From positions 1 to 5,123 of the forward strand of contig CAZTMX010000211.1 of the NCBI GenBank assembly GCA_964614855.1: 5,123 nt of DNA, written 5' to 3'. A program made the translations under genes and the position numbers. Below, piece after piece: positions 1 to 5,123 of this stretch. The number at the start of each line of letters is the position of its first letter. Positions within the stretch are counted from its first letter, which is position 1. Under the pieces are notes generated by a model. That model was given only the letters and a program-made list of their open reading frames with translations, had not been told where the DNA came from and ran no database searches. The DNA comes from CAWJHE01 sp964614855. GTDB lineage: Bacteria > Chloroflexota > Anaerolineae > Anaerolineales > UBA4823.

Positions 1-472
1 CCAGGCTGAGCGAAAGGGCAAACAGCCCCCAATCCACCTGCGCAAAATCGAGCGGGACATTTAGAAAAAGGACGCCGGCTGCCAGGGTAATGATCACTGC
101 AAAGGAAGAGGTGATAAATTTCGCCACGCTGCGTCCGATGAGAAAGGAGGGCACCTTAATCGGGGCTATATAGATGTACTTAAGCGTGCGGTAATGCTCT
201 CGGTCGTCGATAATCGACCAGGAAACGCCGGATAGCACCGCTGGCACATACTGGTAAAAGGCGTTGCCGAAGTACAGGTAGGCAAACACCGGCGAGCCAA
301 AATCCCCCTGGCTGATGATCGAGTACATGATCACCAGGATGGCTGCACCTGAAAGCGGTTTGACGATCGAATAGGTGGCAAAGAGGAATGGATCGGTCCA
401 GTTGCTTTCGATCTGCCAGCCCAGCCAGGCGGCGGTGAAAAAAGAGCGCAGTGAGATGGATTTGCGCAGCAT
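1..472 (-). CDS. ABC-2 type transporter permease, second subunit (3' end outside window)
   Basis: A reading frame starts with ATG at 472-470 and stays open for 157 codons to the left edge, so the C-terminus is missing. The start is MLRKSISLRSFFTAAWLGWQ. Hydrophobic stretches follow at about residues 28-53, 62-86 and 118-137. A polar loop, DDREHYRTLKYIYIAP (89-104), sits where ABC-2 permeases carry the acidic coupling segment ending in Pro, the same place as EKEQGNLPLYIIAP in the neighbouring permease. It starts 2 nt after the stop of that permease, which implies translational coupling; no clear Shine-Dalgarno is seen beyond AGAGAACAGG inside the upstream gene. The inferred role is an inner-membrane pore subunit that forms a heterodimer with the product of 475-1320, driven by the ATPase further upstream. 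The substrate cannot be told from the sequence. The family assignment is fairly sure; the exact subfamily is not. Confidence 0.85.
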   Translation of the reverse strand, partial: MLRKSISLRSFFTAAWLGWQIESNWTDPFLFATYSIVKPLSGAAILVIMYSIISQGDFGSPVFAYLYFGNAFYQYVPAVLSGVSWSIIDDREHYRTLKYIYIAPIKVPSFLIGRSVAKFITSSFAVIITLAAGVLFLNVPLDFAQVDWGLFALSLSL

Positions 473-474
473 GC

Positions 475-1320
475 TCAGCGCCTGTTCTCTGTCAGCCGGC
501 CTTCACGCACGGCAATTCGCTCGATGTGTTTGAGAAGAATGTAGGATGCCGCCAGAAATACCAGCGAAAGCACAGCCAGGATGGCCATTTCCAGCGGGAC
601 GCTGAGAAAACCCAGCGAAGCGCCGCTGGCAAAGACAAGCTGGCGCATGGCATCCAGCCCCAGGGTGAGCGGGATCAGCGAGGCGAAGGCAGCGGTCCAG
701 AAACCCAGGTTGCGGATCGGGAAATACATCCCTGAGACCAGGTACACCGGTTCCATCGCCAGGTTAGCCAGGTGCCAGGCTTCGCGTGAAAGCAGCAAGA
801 AGATCGATGCGGTCATCATGCCCAACCCGTACAAGGCGACCATGCTGAGAAAAAAGACAGCCAGAAGCTGCCACAGGCTGGCGAGAGCATAGCTCACTTT
901 AAAGATCAGGCTGCCCAAAAGCAGGATGGACACCGCGCGTGACAGCGTAGAGACCATGCCGCCCAACGCCATCCCCAACAGGATGGCCATCATCGAGCCG
1001 GGGGCGATGATATACAGTGGAAGGTTGCCCTGTTCCTTCTCCCAGTACAGCTGCGAAGACATGCCCCACAGGATATTCATCCAAAAAGCGGTCATGGCGC
1101 CGCCTACCAGCACAAAACCGATGTAGTCTTCCGGAGCGCCGATGGCGCGATACACAAACACATAGGCTGACACGCTTAGCAACGGCATGAAGATCTCGAA
1201 GAACATCCAGGAGCGGTCGCGCGTCATGCCCACAAAGCGCGGGTACGAGCGCCCAATGGTGGTCATCCAGAACAGGCGCCAGCCCGAAGCCTTATTTTGC
1301 AACCGGGGCAGCATCTGCAT
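475..1320 (-). CDS. ABC-2 type transporter permease, first subunit
   Basis: A complete 281-aa integral membrane protein with about six hydrophobic segments (roughly residues 41-60, 66-87, 108-140, 146-177, 185-202 and 243-263) after a short basic N-terminus. This is the usual size and layout of DrrB/NodJ-like ABC-2 permeases. The loop EKEQGNLPLYIIAP (94-107) and the segment VSGMYFPI (195-202) match the conserved acidic-loop and G-x-x-F-P regions of the family. The ATG at 1320 is chosen because a GAGG ribosome binding site lies six bases upstream; an internal Met at residue 3 and another at 19 lack one. The gene overlaps the 3' end of the ATPase gene by 29 nt and is followed after 2 nt by a second permease gene, so the three are one operon. 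The likely job is export of a small molecule, lipid or peptide; the substrate is unknown. Confidence 0.92.
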   Translation of the reverse strand: MQMLPRLQNKASGWRLFWMTTIGRSYPRFVGMTRDRSWMFFEIFMPLLSVSAYVFVYRAIGAPEDYIGFVLVGGAMTAFWMNILWGMSSQLYWEKEQGNLPLYIIAPGSMMAILLGMALGGMVSTLSRAVSILLLGSLIFKVSYALASLWQLLAVFFLSMVALYGLGMMTASIFLLLSREAWHLANLAMEPVYLVSGMYFPIRNLGFWTAAFASLIPLTLGLDAMRQLVFASGASLGFLSVPLEMAILAVLSLVFLAASYILLKHIERIAVREGRLTENRR

Positions 1321-2472
1321 TTTCGACCTCTTCCATACGCTGGCCGACCAGCTTGACGAACACGTCTTCCAGCGTGGGTTCGCGCTTTTGTAAGCTGAGG
1401 ATGCGGGCTTCTTGGCGGGTGATCTCGCCGATCACCTCCGCCAGCGCGGCTTCCTCTTCCAGGATGATTTCCAGCTTCAGACCATCCAGGCTTTGCTTCT
1501 GGTGAAAATCCTGCACACCTTTGATCCAGCACATGGCTTCCTGGTTGAGCGGCTGCGGCGCATCCAGCAGGAATTGAAATATGACCTGCGACTGGAGCGA
1601 CTGTTTGAGATGCGCCGGGGTATCGCAAGCCAGTACCTTGCCCTGGTTGATGATCGCCACCCGGTCGCACAACTCGTCGGCTTCGGCCATGTAGTGGGTG
1701 GTCAGCAGCAGCGTGCGATTGCGGTCCTCGTCGACCCAGCGGCGCACAAAGGCGCGCACATCGCGCGAAGCGCCCACATCCAGCCCCAGGGTAGGTTCGT
1801 CCAGGAAGAGCACCGTGGGTTCGGTGAGGAAACCGCGTATGATATTCATCTTCTGGCGCAGACCGGTGGATAGATCGGAGCTTTTGGTGTTCAACCGGTN
1901 NNNNNNNNNNNNNNNNNNNNNNNNNNNNNNNNNNNNNNNNNNNNNNNNNNNNNNNNNNNNNNNNNNNNNNNNNNNNNNNNNNNNNNNNNNNNNNNNNNNT
2001 TCATCTTCTGGCGCAGACCGGTGGATAGATCGGAGCTTTTGGTGTTCAACCGGTCAGCGATGCCCACGATTTCCGCCAGGGTCTTGATGCGCTGGTTGGC
2101 TTCCTTGCTGGCAATGCCGTAAAACTGGGCGAACATCCACAGGTTCTCGCGCACCGTCAGCAACCCGTAGCCGGAGGTCTCGCCGCCGGAGACCATGTTG
2201 ATCAGCTTGCGCACTTCCTCGGGCTTTTCGCTGACATCGAAACCGGCAATAGAGGCCTTCCCGCTGGATGGCGAGAGCAAGGTGGTTAGGATCTTGATCA
2301 GCGTGGTCTTGCCAGCGCCGTTTGGGCCAAGCAAGCCGAAAAGCTCGCCCTGGCGTACATCCAGGTTGACATCCTTGAGCGCAATGAGTTGCTTGGCTGG
2401 CTCCTTGCGGTTGTTGCGTATTTTGTAGATGCGCCCGAGCGCTTCGGTGTGGATGGAGAGAGTAAATGACAT
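1292..2472 (-). CDS. ABC-2 type transporter ATP-binding protein, split by a scaffold gap
   Basis: This is the ATPase subunit that powers the two downstream permeases. As printed the frame breaks at the N run (1900-1999). The 55 bases on either side of the gap are identical; removing the Ns and one copy (155 nt) puts both halves in one frame and gives 341 aa from the ATG at 2472. In that joined protein Walker A is GPNGAGKTT (49-57), the signature is LSTGLRQ (149-155, the variant common in NatA/DrrA-like exporters), Walker B is VLFLDEP (169-175), the D-loop is GLD, and the switch His is in TTHYMAEAD (about 208). A C-terminal extension of about 100 residues follows (DUF4162-like). The Q-loop region reads MVSGGETSGY and has no Gln. 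A TTG at 2496 in the same frame is an alternative start. Neither start has a Shine-Dalgarno; the upstream bases are pyrimidine-rich. The family is certain; the substrate is unknown. Confidence 0.93.
1321..1334 (-). promoter_or_regulatory. Ribosome binding site of the first permease, inside the ATPase gene
   Basis: On the minus strand GGAAGAGGTCGAAA immediately precedes the ATG at 1320, giving a GAGG core with a six-base spacer. It lies within the last codons of the ATPase gene, supports the 1320 start over later Met codons, and suggests that translation of ATPase and permease is coupled. Confidence 0.65.
1845..1899. repeat. 55-bp contig-end duplicate, left copy
   Basis: This stretch, from ttcatcttctggcgcagacc to the last base before the Ns, is identical base for base to 2000-2054. 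It codes for the ATPase signature region (NTKSSDLSTGLRQKM and flanks) on the minus strand. The copies touch the gap on both sides, as two contigs overlapping by a fixed length would; a genuine tandem duplication would not need to stop at the gap. Confidence 0.95.
1900..1999. other. Scaffold gap of exactly 100 N
   Basis: One hundred N lie inside the ABC ATPase gene. The round length is the usual placeholder for a gap of unknown size. Because the same 55 bases end the left contig and begin the right one, the true gap is probably negative (an overlap), and nothing is missing. Confidence 0.97.
2000..2054. repeat. 55-bp contig-end duplicate, right copy
   Basis: Identical to 1845-1899. It begins on the first base after the N run. 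Counting only one copy restores the reading frame of the ATPase, so this is an assembly duplicate and not a biological repeat. Confidence 0.95.
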
Positions 2473-2521
2473 GGAAGAAAGAATATGATCCGTCAAAAAG
2501 AGGTGGCGATATTGGAATGTA

Positions 2522-2548
2522 AGTATATTATTAAAGGGATTAAAGCAA
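2522..2548 (-). promoter_or_regulatory. Possible promoter of the ABC exporter operon
   Basis: On the minus strand TATACT (2527-2522) is a good -10 box. A TTGCTT (2548-2543) precedes it with a spacer of only 15 bases, so the -35 match is weak. Transcription from here would leave a leader of roughly 40 bases before the ATG at 2472. The -35 candidate lies in the last codons of the hicA relic. It is also possible that the exporter genes are read from the hicB promoter further upstream. Confidence 0.3.
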
Positions 2549-2614
2549 TTGAGAGAATTCTTCTGTACTCAAACCAGCCTGGCGGATAATTGCATGTAGA
2601 GTTCCTAGATCAAG
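2540..2614 (-). pseudogene. C-terminal remnant of a HicA mRNA interferase toxin
   Basis: Reading the minus strand in the frame +1 to hicB gives LDLGTLHAIIRQAGLSTEEF and then SQLL and a stop (TAA at 2542-2540). This closely resembles the conserved C-terminal end of HicA toxins, where a G-T-L-R-x-I-x-R-Q-A-G-x-x-x-E-E-F pattern is usual. The first 50 or so residues of HicA, including the double-stranded-RNA-binding-like fold and the catalytic His, are absent. The remnant starts where the adjacent hicB frame stops, and the two overlap by about five bases. The simplest reading is a deletion that removed the 3' end of hicB and the 5' end of hicA together. There is no start codon of its own, so it should make no active toxin. 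The family call is from memory of the motif, without a search. Confidence 0.72.
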
Positions 2615-2768
2615 TACATCTAAGCACTTCAATGTAAAGCTGGATAGCCTCTCTAATATTCTCGATAGCTTCCTGACGGTTTTTTCCTTGGGATATGCAG
2701 CCCGGCAAGCTTGGGCACTCAGCGATAATGTATCCGTCTTCTCCGGTATAAAGGATCACTTGTCGCAT
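2610..2768 (-). CDS. hicB: Short HicB-family antitoxin, probably 3'-truncated
   Basis: A 52-aa frame runs from ATG at 2768 to TGA at 2612-2610. The protein begins MRQVILYTGEDGYIIAECPS and continues with LPGCISQGKNRQEAIENIRE and AIQLYIEVL. This is the classic HicB N-terminal domain: a beta strand, the GYIIAECPSLPGC hairpin, S-x-G, then a helix with E-A-I-x-N-I-x-E-A-I. Related short HicB proteins usually run about 65-80 residues, so roughly 15-25 residues are missing and the end (RCT) looks like junction sequence. A strong AGGAG ribosome binding site and a good promoter stand upstream, so it may still be expressed. Directly downstream is the tail of hicA. Intact HicB neutralises HicA and represses its own promoter; here there is no complete toxin left, so the locus is likely decaying. 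The stretch is AT-richer than its neighbours, in keeping with a mobile toxin-antitoxin origin. Confidence 0.8.
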   Translation of the reverse strand: MRQVILYTGEDGYIIAECPSLPGCISQGKNRQEAIENIREAIQLYIEVLRCT

Positions 2769-2774
2769 AATAAA

Positions 2775-2779
2775 CTCCT
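2775..2779 (-). promoter_or_regulatory. Strong ribosome binding site of hicB
   Basis: On the minus strand AGGAG lies six bases (TTTATT) before the ATG at 2768. A textbook Shine-Dalgarno at normal spacing supports the short hicB frame as a real gene. Confidence 0.8.
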
Positions 2780-2801
2780 ATAAACGATTTTACCATGTTG
2801 A

Positions 2802-2816
2802 CGGTTTGATGAACCG
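2802..2816. promoter_or_regulatory. Small inverted repeat in the hicB leader, possible operator
   Basis: The plus strand reads cggtt-tgatg-aaccg, a perfect 5-bp inverted repeat with a 5-base loop. It lies between the predicted transcription start and the hicB ribosome binding site. It could be a binding site for the HicB protein or a minor hairpin in the leader; at this length chance is possible. Confidence 0.25.
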
Positions 2817-2840
2817 GATTGATCATCGGGTATTTTCTAG

Positions 2841-2869
2841 CTTATATCTGATAAATTGGCATATATCAA
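2841..2869 (-). promoter_or_regulatory. Sigma70-like promoter upstream of hicB
   Basis: On the minus strand TTGATA (2869-2864) and TATAAG (2846-2841) are separated by exactly 17 bases, each matching five of six consensus positions. Transcription would start near 2834 and give a leader of about 65 nt before hicB. It is the best promoter match in the window and stands in the only long gene-free gap, between the cytochrome-like gene and hicB. Confidence 0.6.
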
Positions 2870-2924
2870 GCAATTATCATCTAATGATTTGTATATAATG
2901 CAAAACGCTGGGGGGTGATAACCC

Positions 2925-3395
2925 TCAAGACGCCCGCGCCTGCGGAGAGCCTGTCGATGGGGATGCGAATGTTCTTTTCGCCGTTATGGTTATCCATTTC
3001 CAATGGCGCGCCAGGTGGATGGTTTGCAGGATCAGTAATCCAATGACCAGGAGAACGTGGAAGAAGCCAATGAAATGGCGCAGCGGTCCCATGAATATGA
3101 ACGACCGGGCAGTTAACCCCACTAACGCAGCCGCACCGTATGCCGTGAACAACGCCAGATTGAGGATAAAATTGGTGCGCACCTGGTCTGGCAAGGATGC
3201 AAAGCGCTTGAAGCCATTCTTTATCCACGCCCAGTGCAGCGAGACGTGGATCAGAGCTGCGCTGCTCAGCATCAGCCCCAAGAATACATGCACAAACCAG
3301 GGAATGAAAATCTCGACCAGCGCAGTCAGGATGGTTAACCCCAACAAGAAAAACAACCCCAAATCAACCCAAACATTCAACGTACCTTTTTTCAT
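2925..3395 (-). CDS. Small four-helix membrane protein with duplicated His motif, DUF4405-like cytochrome
   Basis: A 156-aa protein from ATG at 3395, chosen over the in-frame TTG at 3428 because GGAG stands about ten bases upstream and the protein then starts with a basic MKKG before the first helix. Four hydrophobic helices are visible at about residues 11-32, 36-57, 76-97 and 109-130. Histidines lie at 36, 50 and 54 and again at 113, 127 and 131: H-x13-H-x3-H occurs twice, each copy ending in an HxxxHW-W-I segment (HVSLHWAWI, HLARHWKWI). H107 adds one more. This resembles DUF4405 (flavinylation-associated cytochrome) membrane proteins, in which such histidines are thought to ligate heme. 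The likely role is electron transfer across the cytoplasmic membrane. The redox partner is not in the window. It follows degV after 62 nt with no clear terminator between. The fold is well supported; the heme role is inferred. Confidence 0.68.
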   Translation of the reverse strand: MKKGTLNVWVDLGLFFLLGLTILTALVEIFIPWFVHVFLGLMLSSAALIHVSLHWAWIKNGFKRFASLPDQVRTNFILNLALFTAYGAAALVGLTARSFIFMGPLRHFIGFFHVLLVIGLLILQTIHLARHWKWITITAKRTFASPSTGSPQARAS

Positions 3396-3457
3396 ATTCT
3401 CTGTGCTCCAGAAGCTTTGAGCAATCAAATGAACTGCACCCAGCTTTCGATACTTTT

Positions 3458-4303
3458 TTATATATTGTACACCGCAATTCCGACTGTGCCCTGCCCAACA
3501 TGCGCCGCTACCACCGGGCTAAGCTGTGAGATGTAGATTTCCTGGCATGGGAATTTCTGCTGCACCTGATGGCTGATCATCTCCGCTCGATCCGGCGCGT
3601 TGGCATGCAGGATGCCCACCACCGATGGTTTGCCGCCTGCCTTCTCCGCAGCCAGCTCCACCAGCCGCTCCAGGGCTTTGGCACGCGTGCGCACCCGCTC
3701 CAGGGCGTCGATCTTGCCCTGCTCGTTCAGGTACAGGATGGGTTTGATATTCAAGGCGCTGCCCAAAAATTTCGAAGCCCCGTTAATACGCCCGCCTTTA
3801 TGCAGATAGATCAGCGAATCCACCATGAAATAAATGCTGGTGGCATTTGCGACGGTTCGCGCGGCCTGGGTTACCTCAGCCAGCGACTTGCCCTCACCGG
3901 CTGCCTGGATCGCAGCGCGCACAACCAGCTCCAAACCCACGGTTGTCAGGCGTGTATCGACCACCTCCACAGGCATCTTCGAGTAATCCGCTGCCGCATG
4001 CAAGGCAGCATCCATCGTGCCGCTGATCCCGGATGAGATAGGCAGCACCACAGCGCCGTCATATTGCAGCGCCAGTTCATCGAAAGCCTGCAGAAATTCA
4101 CCCTGGGTAGCCTGGGATGTGGTGGGCAGCTCGCTCTCTTGATCCAGCCGGTGGTAAAAGGCGTCCAAGTCAAGCTCCAGGCTGTCTTCGATGGATGCCC
4201 CTTTCCAGTTCAGTTTCAACGGGATCACGCTTACAAAAGGCAGCGCTTGAAGTCCGGCAGGCAAGCGGGCGCTGCTGTCGGTAATAACGGCAATATGAGA
4301 CAT
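3458..4303 (-). CDS. DegV family fatty-acid-binding protein
   Basis: A complete 281-aa protein, the normal DegV/FakB length, starting at ATG 4303 with AGGAG seven bases upstream. DegV hallmarks occur in order: ITDSSARLP (7-15), TTSQATQGEF (61-70), SSGISGT (90-96, around the carboxylate-binding Ser), the VVDTRLTTVGLELVV helix start (114-128), YLHKGGRI (166-173), LNIKPIL (184-190), and HVGQGTVGIA near the end (268-277). In the last motif Gln replaces the usual Pro of HTGPG. In Firmicutes such proteins hold a fatty acid for phosphorylation by the FakA kinase, feeding exogenous fatty acids into phospholipid synthesis; no fakA is seen here. The protein is cytosolic. The gene lies 36 nt after the phosphatase gene, with no terminator between, so the two are probably co-transcribed. 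The family is certain; the specific ligand is unknown. Confidence 0.95.
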   Translation of the reverse strand: MSHIAVITDSSARLPAGLQALPFVSVIPLKLNWKGASIEDSLELDLDAFYHRLDQESELPTTSQATQGEFLQAFDELALQYDGAVVLPISSGISGTMDAALHAAADYSKMPVEVVDTRLTTVGLELVVRAAIQAAGEGKSLAEVTQAARTVANATSIYFMVDSLIYLHKGGRINGASKFLGSALNIKPILYLNEQGKIDALERVRTRAKALERLVELAAEKAGGKPSVVGILHANAPDRAEMISHQVQQKFPCQEIYISQLSPVVAAHVGQGTVGIAVYNI

Positions 4304-4310
4304 GGAATAA

Positions 4311-4315
4311 CTCCT
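4311..4315 (-). promoter_or_regulatory. Strong ribosome binding site of the DegV gene
   Basis: On the minus strand AGGAG lies seven bases (TTATTCC) before the ATG at 4303, which fixes the start of the DegV-family gene. Confidence 0.75.
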
Positions 4316-4339
4316 AGAAAGATAAATTGTCCAAAAAAG

Positions 4340-5123
4340 TCAATAATACTCGATTTGCACGTCTTTGTGGTATTTTTCCAACAGCTCGGCCAGTCGCTCC
4401 ACCAGGTATTTGCGGATGGAGATATCCTTGGGCAGCAGCGGGTTCTGGTAGGCGGGGTTGATCGACTGCCCGACGATAAACTGGATGGCATCGGCTTGCA
4501 GCAGCTCACTGGCCAGCAGGTACACCGCGTTGTGTCCTGGCTCCAACCGCTCGGCCTGGCCTTCGCAGCGCTTGAGCGCATCCAGCACCGCCGCCAGGGT
4601 GATAATGCCCTCGGTCACCAGGTCCACCCCCGGCAGACGCCCGATGGCCGGGATTTCGTCCGTTTGAGAGCTCATATCCGTCTCGACTTTCGCCTTTAGA
4701 TAGGCAGCGACGATATTGGCAGTGGTGCCGCCGCAGATCACCTTGCGTCCCGGGAATTCCAGGAAGCGGTCCACTGGCACATAATCGAACCCGGTGTCCA
4801 ATGGCGGGCCGGTGAAGACCATCAGCGTGTGGCGCTGGCGGCGCAGCACCCCAATAAACGAAGCGTCATCGCCGGGGCGGAACTGGTAACGCTGGTTGGT
4901 CACCGTCATCAGGTTGTTGGCGATGCTGTGGGCGGCGTACACGCGCCGGGTAAAGAGATCTTCGATATATCCCCCAACCGCCTGCCAGTCCCAACTTAAA
5001 TCCATCGACTTGCCCGGCCCGGCGTACAGCACGCCGTCGCTGGCCAGCCCGATAAAATCGCCCATCTGCAGCACCCCGGCGCCGGTGGTCACCGTGCGGT
5101 CCAGGATCTTTTCCTCGTGCGCT
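4340..5123 (-). CDS. SpoIIE/PP2C-family serine phosphatase, C-terminal part (5' end outside window)
   Basis: The frame is open to the right edge (visible from AHEEKILDRTVTTGAGVLQM), so the GTG at 5092 is not taken as the start; 260 codons are visible. The first 95 or so residues are the end of a PP2C/SpoIIE catalytic domain: GDFIGLASDGV (21-31), with the metal-binding Asp in SDG, and PGDDASFIGV (83-92), with the second acidic pair. After it comes a C-terminal module of about 160 residues marked by FTGPP (103-107), FPGRKVICGGTTANIVA (123-139), PAIGRLPGVDLVTEGIITL (158-176) and FIVGQSINPAYQNP (215-228). From memory, phosphatases with this GGTTANIV module occur in anaerobes, sometimes near [FeFe]-hydrogenase genes; this was not checked. 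The protein likely dephosphorylates a Ser/Thr-phosphorylated partner. It is followed after 36 nt by the DegV gene. Phosphatase identity is well supported; its target is unknown. Confidence 0.85.
   Translation of the reverse strand, partial: AHEEKILDRTVTTGAGVLQMGDFIGLASDGVLYAGPGKSMDLSWDWQAVGGYIEDLFTRRVYAAHSIANNLMTVTNQRYQFRPGDDASFIGVLRRQRHTLMVFTGPPLDTGFDYVPVDRFLEFPGRKVICGGTTANIVAAYLKAKVETDMSSQTDEIPAIGRLPGVDLVTEGIITLAAVLDALKRCEGQAERLEPGHNAVYLLASELLQADAIQFIVGQSINPAYQNPLLPKDISIRKYLVERLAELLEKYHKDVQIEYY

Larger units (their letters stand above)
2769..2924. other. AT-rich intergenic region upstream of hicB
   Basis: This gap holds the hicB ribosome binding site, the inverted repeat and the promoter listed separately. 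A further 5-bp palindrome, atcat-cta-atgat (2876-2888), lies just upstream of the -35 box and could be an operator half. No convincing open frame, RNA gene or strong terminator is seen in it. Confidence 0.6.

Noticed and set aside
1845..2054. A true tandem or direct repeat inside the ATPase gene
   Set aside because: Both copies end exactly at the N run, and counting one copy restores a normal full-length ABC ATPase; an assembly overlap explains it better.
2473..2496. TTG at 2496 as the certain start of the ABC ATPase
   Set aside because: Neither this TTG nor the ATG at 2472 has a ribosome binding site; the ATG is the more common codon and fits family N-termini, so TTG is kept only as an alternative.
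2856..2899. Plus-strand promoter (TTGGCA and TATAAT)
   Set aside because: The two boxes are 32 bases apart, far from the usual 16-18, and no plus-strand gene follows.
2902..2924. Rho-independent terminator after the cytochrome-like gene
   Set aside because: The minus strand has only a 4-bp stem (GGGT-TATC-ACCC), and the later TTTT is separated from it by CCCAGCG; too weak to call.
2881..3228. A 115-codon minus-strand frame overlapping the cytochrome-like gene
   Set aside because: It is an out-of-frame shadow of the four-helix protein; it has no membrane pattern or family motif of its own.
451..4699. Several plus-strand open frames of 66-211 codons (for example 4064-4699, 2986-3420, 1412-1873)
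   Set aside because: They lie antisense to well-supported minus-strand genes, show no recognisable family motifs, and are low-complexity, basic or Gln/His/Arg-rich, as antisense shadows are.
4340..5092. GTG at 5092 as the start of the phosphatase gene
   Set aside because: The frame stays open to the window edge, and starting there would remove most of the PP2C catalytic domain.

Overview
The window looks like a piece of a bacterial metagenome scaffold. It is moderately GC-rich and contains a run of exactly 100 N. Every supported gene lies on the minus strand, so the biological order runs from the right edge (5123) to the left edge (1). The families present (a SpoIIE/PP2C-type phosphatase with a conserved C-terminal module, a DegV protein, a small multi-histidine membrane cytochrome-like protein, a HicB/HicA relic and a two-permease ABC-2 exporter) would fit an anaerobic Chloroflexota (Anaerolineae-like) or Firmicutes-like lineage. 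That placement is inference from general family knowledge and is weak.

Region by region, in transcription order: (1) 5123-4340, the C-terminal 260 codons of a SpoIIE-family serine phosphatase; its N-terminus is outside the window. (2) 4303-3458, a complete 281-aa DegV-family fatty-acid-binding protein, 36 nt downstream with a strong ribosome binding site. (3) 3395-2925, a 156-aa four-helix membrane protein with a duplicated histidine pattern, likely a DUF4405/flavinylation-associated-type diheme cytochrome. (4) 2924-2473, an AT-richer stretch that holds a good sigma70-like promoter and, behind it, a short unlisted hicB antitoxin gene fused by deletion to the C-terminal tail of a hicA toxin, i.e. 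a decayed toxin-antitoxin locus. (5) 2472-1, an ABC-2 exporter operon: an ATPase gene, then two permease genes in tight translational coupling, the second running off the left edge.

The ATPase gene appears broken by the N run, but the break is an assembly artefact. The same 55 bases abut the gap on both sides, and removing the Ns plus one copy restores one continuous reading frame with all ABC motifs. The exporter is therefore probably intact in the organism.

No wholly new system is evident. The points most worth a second look are the hicBA relic with its intact promoter, the twofold histidine repeat in the small cytochrome-like protein, the variant Q-loop of the ABC ATPase, and the pairing of a SpoIIE-type phosphatase with a DegV protein.
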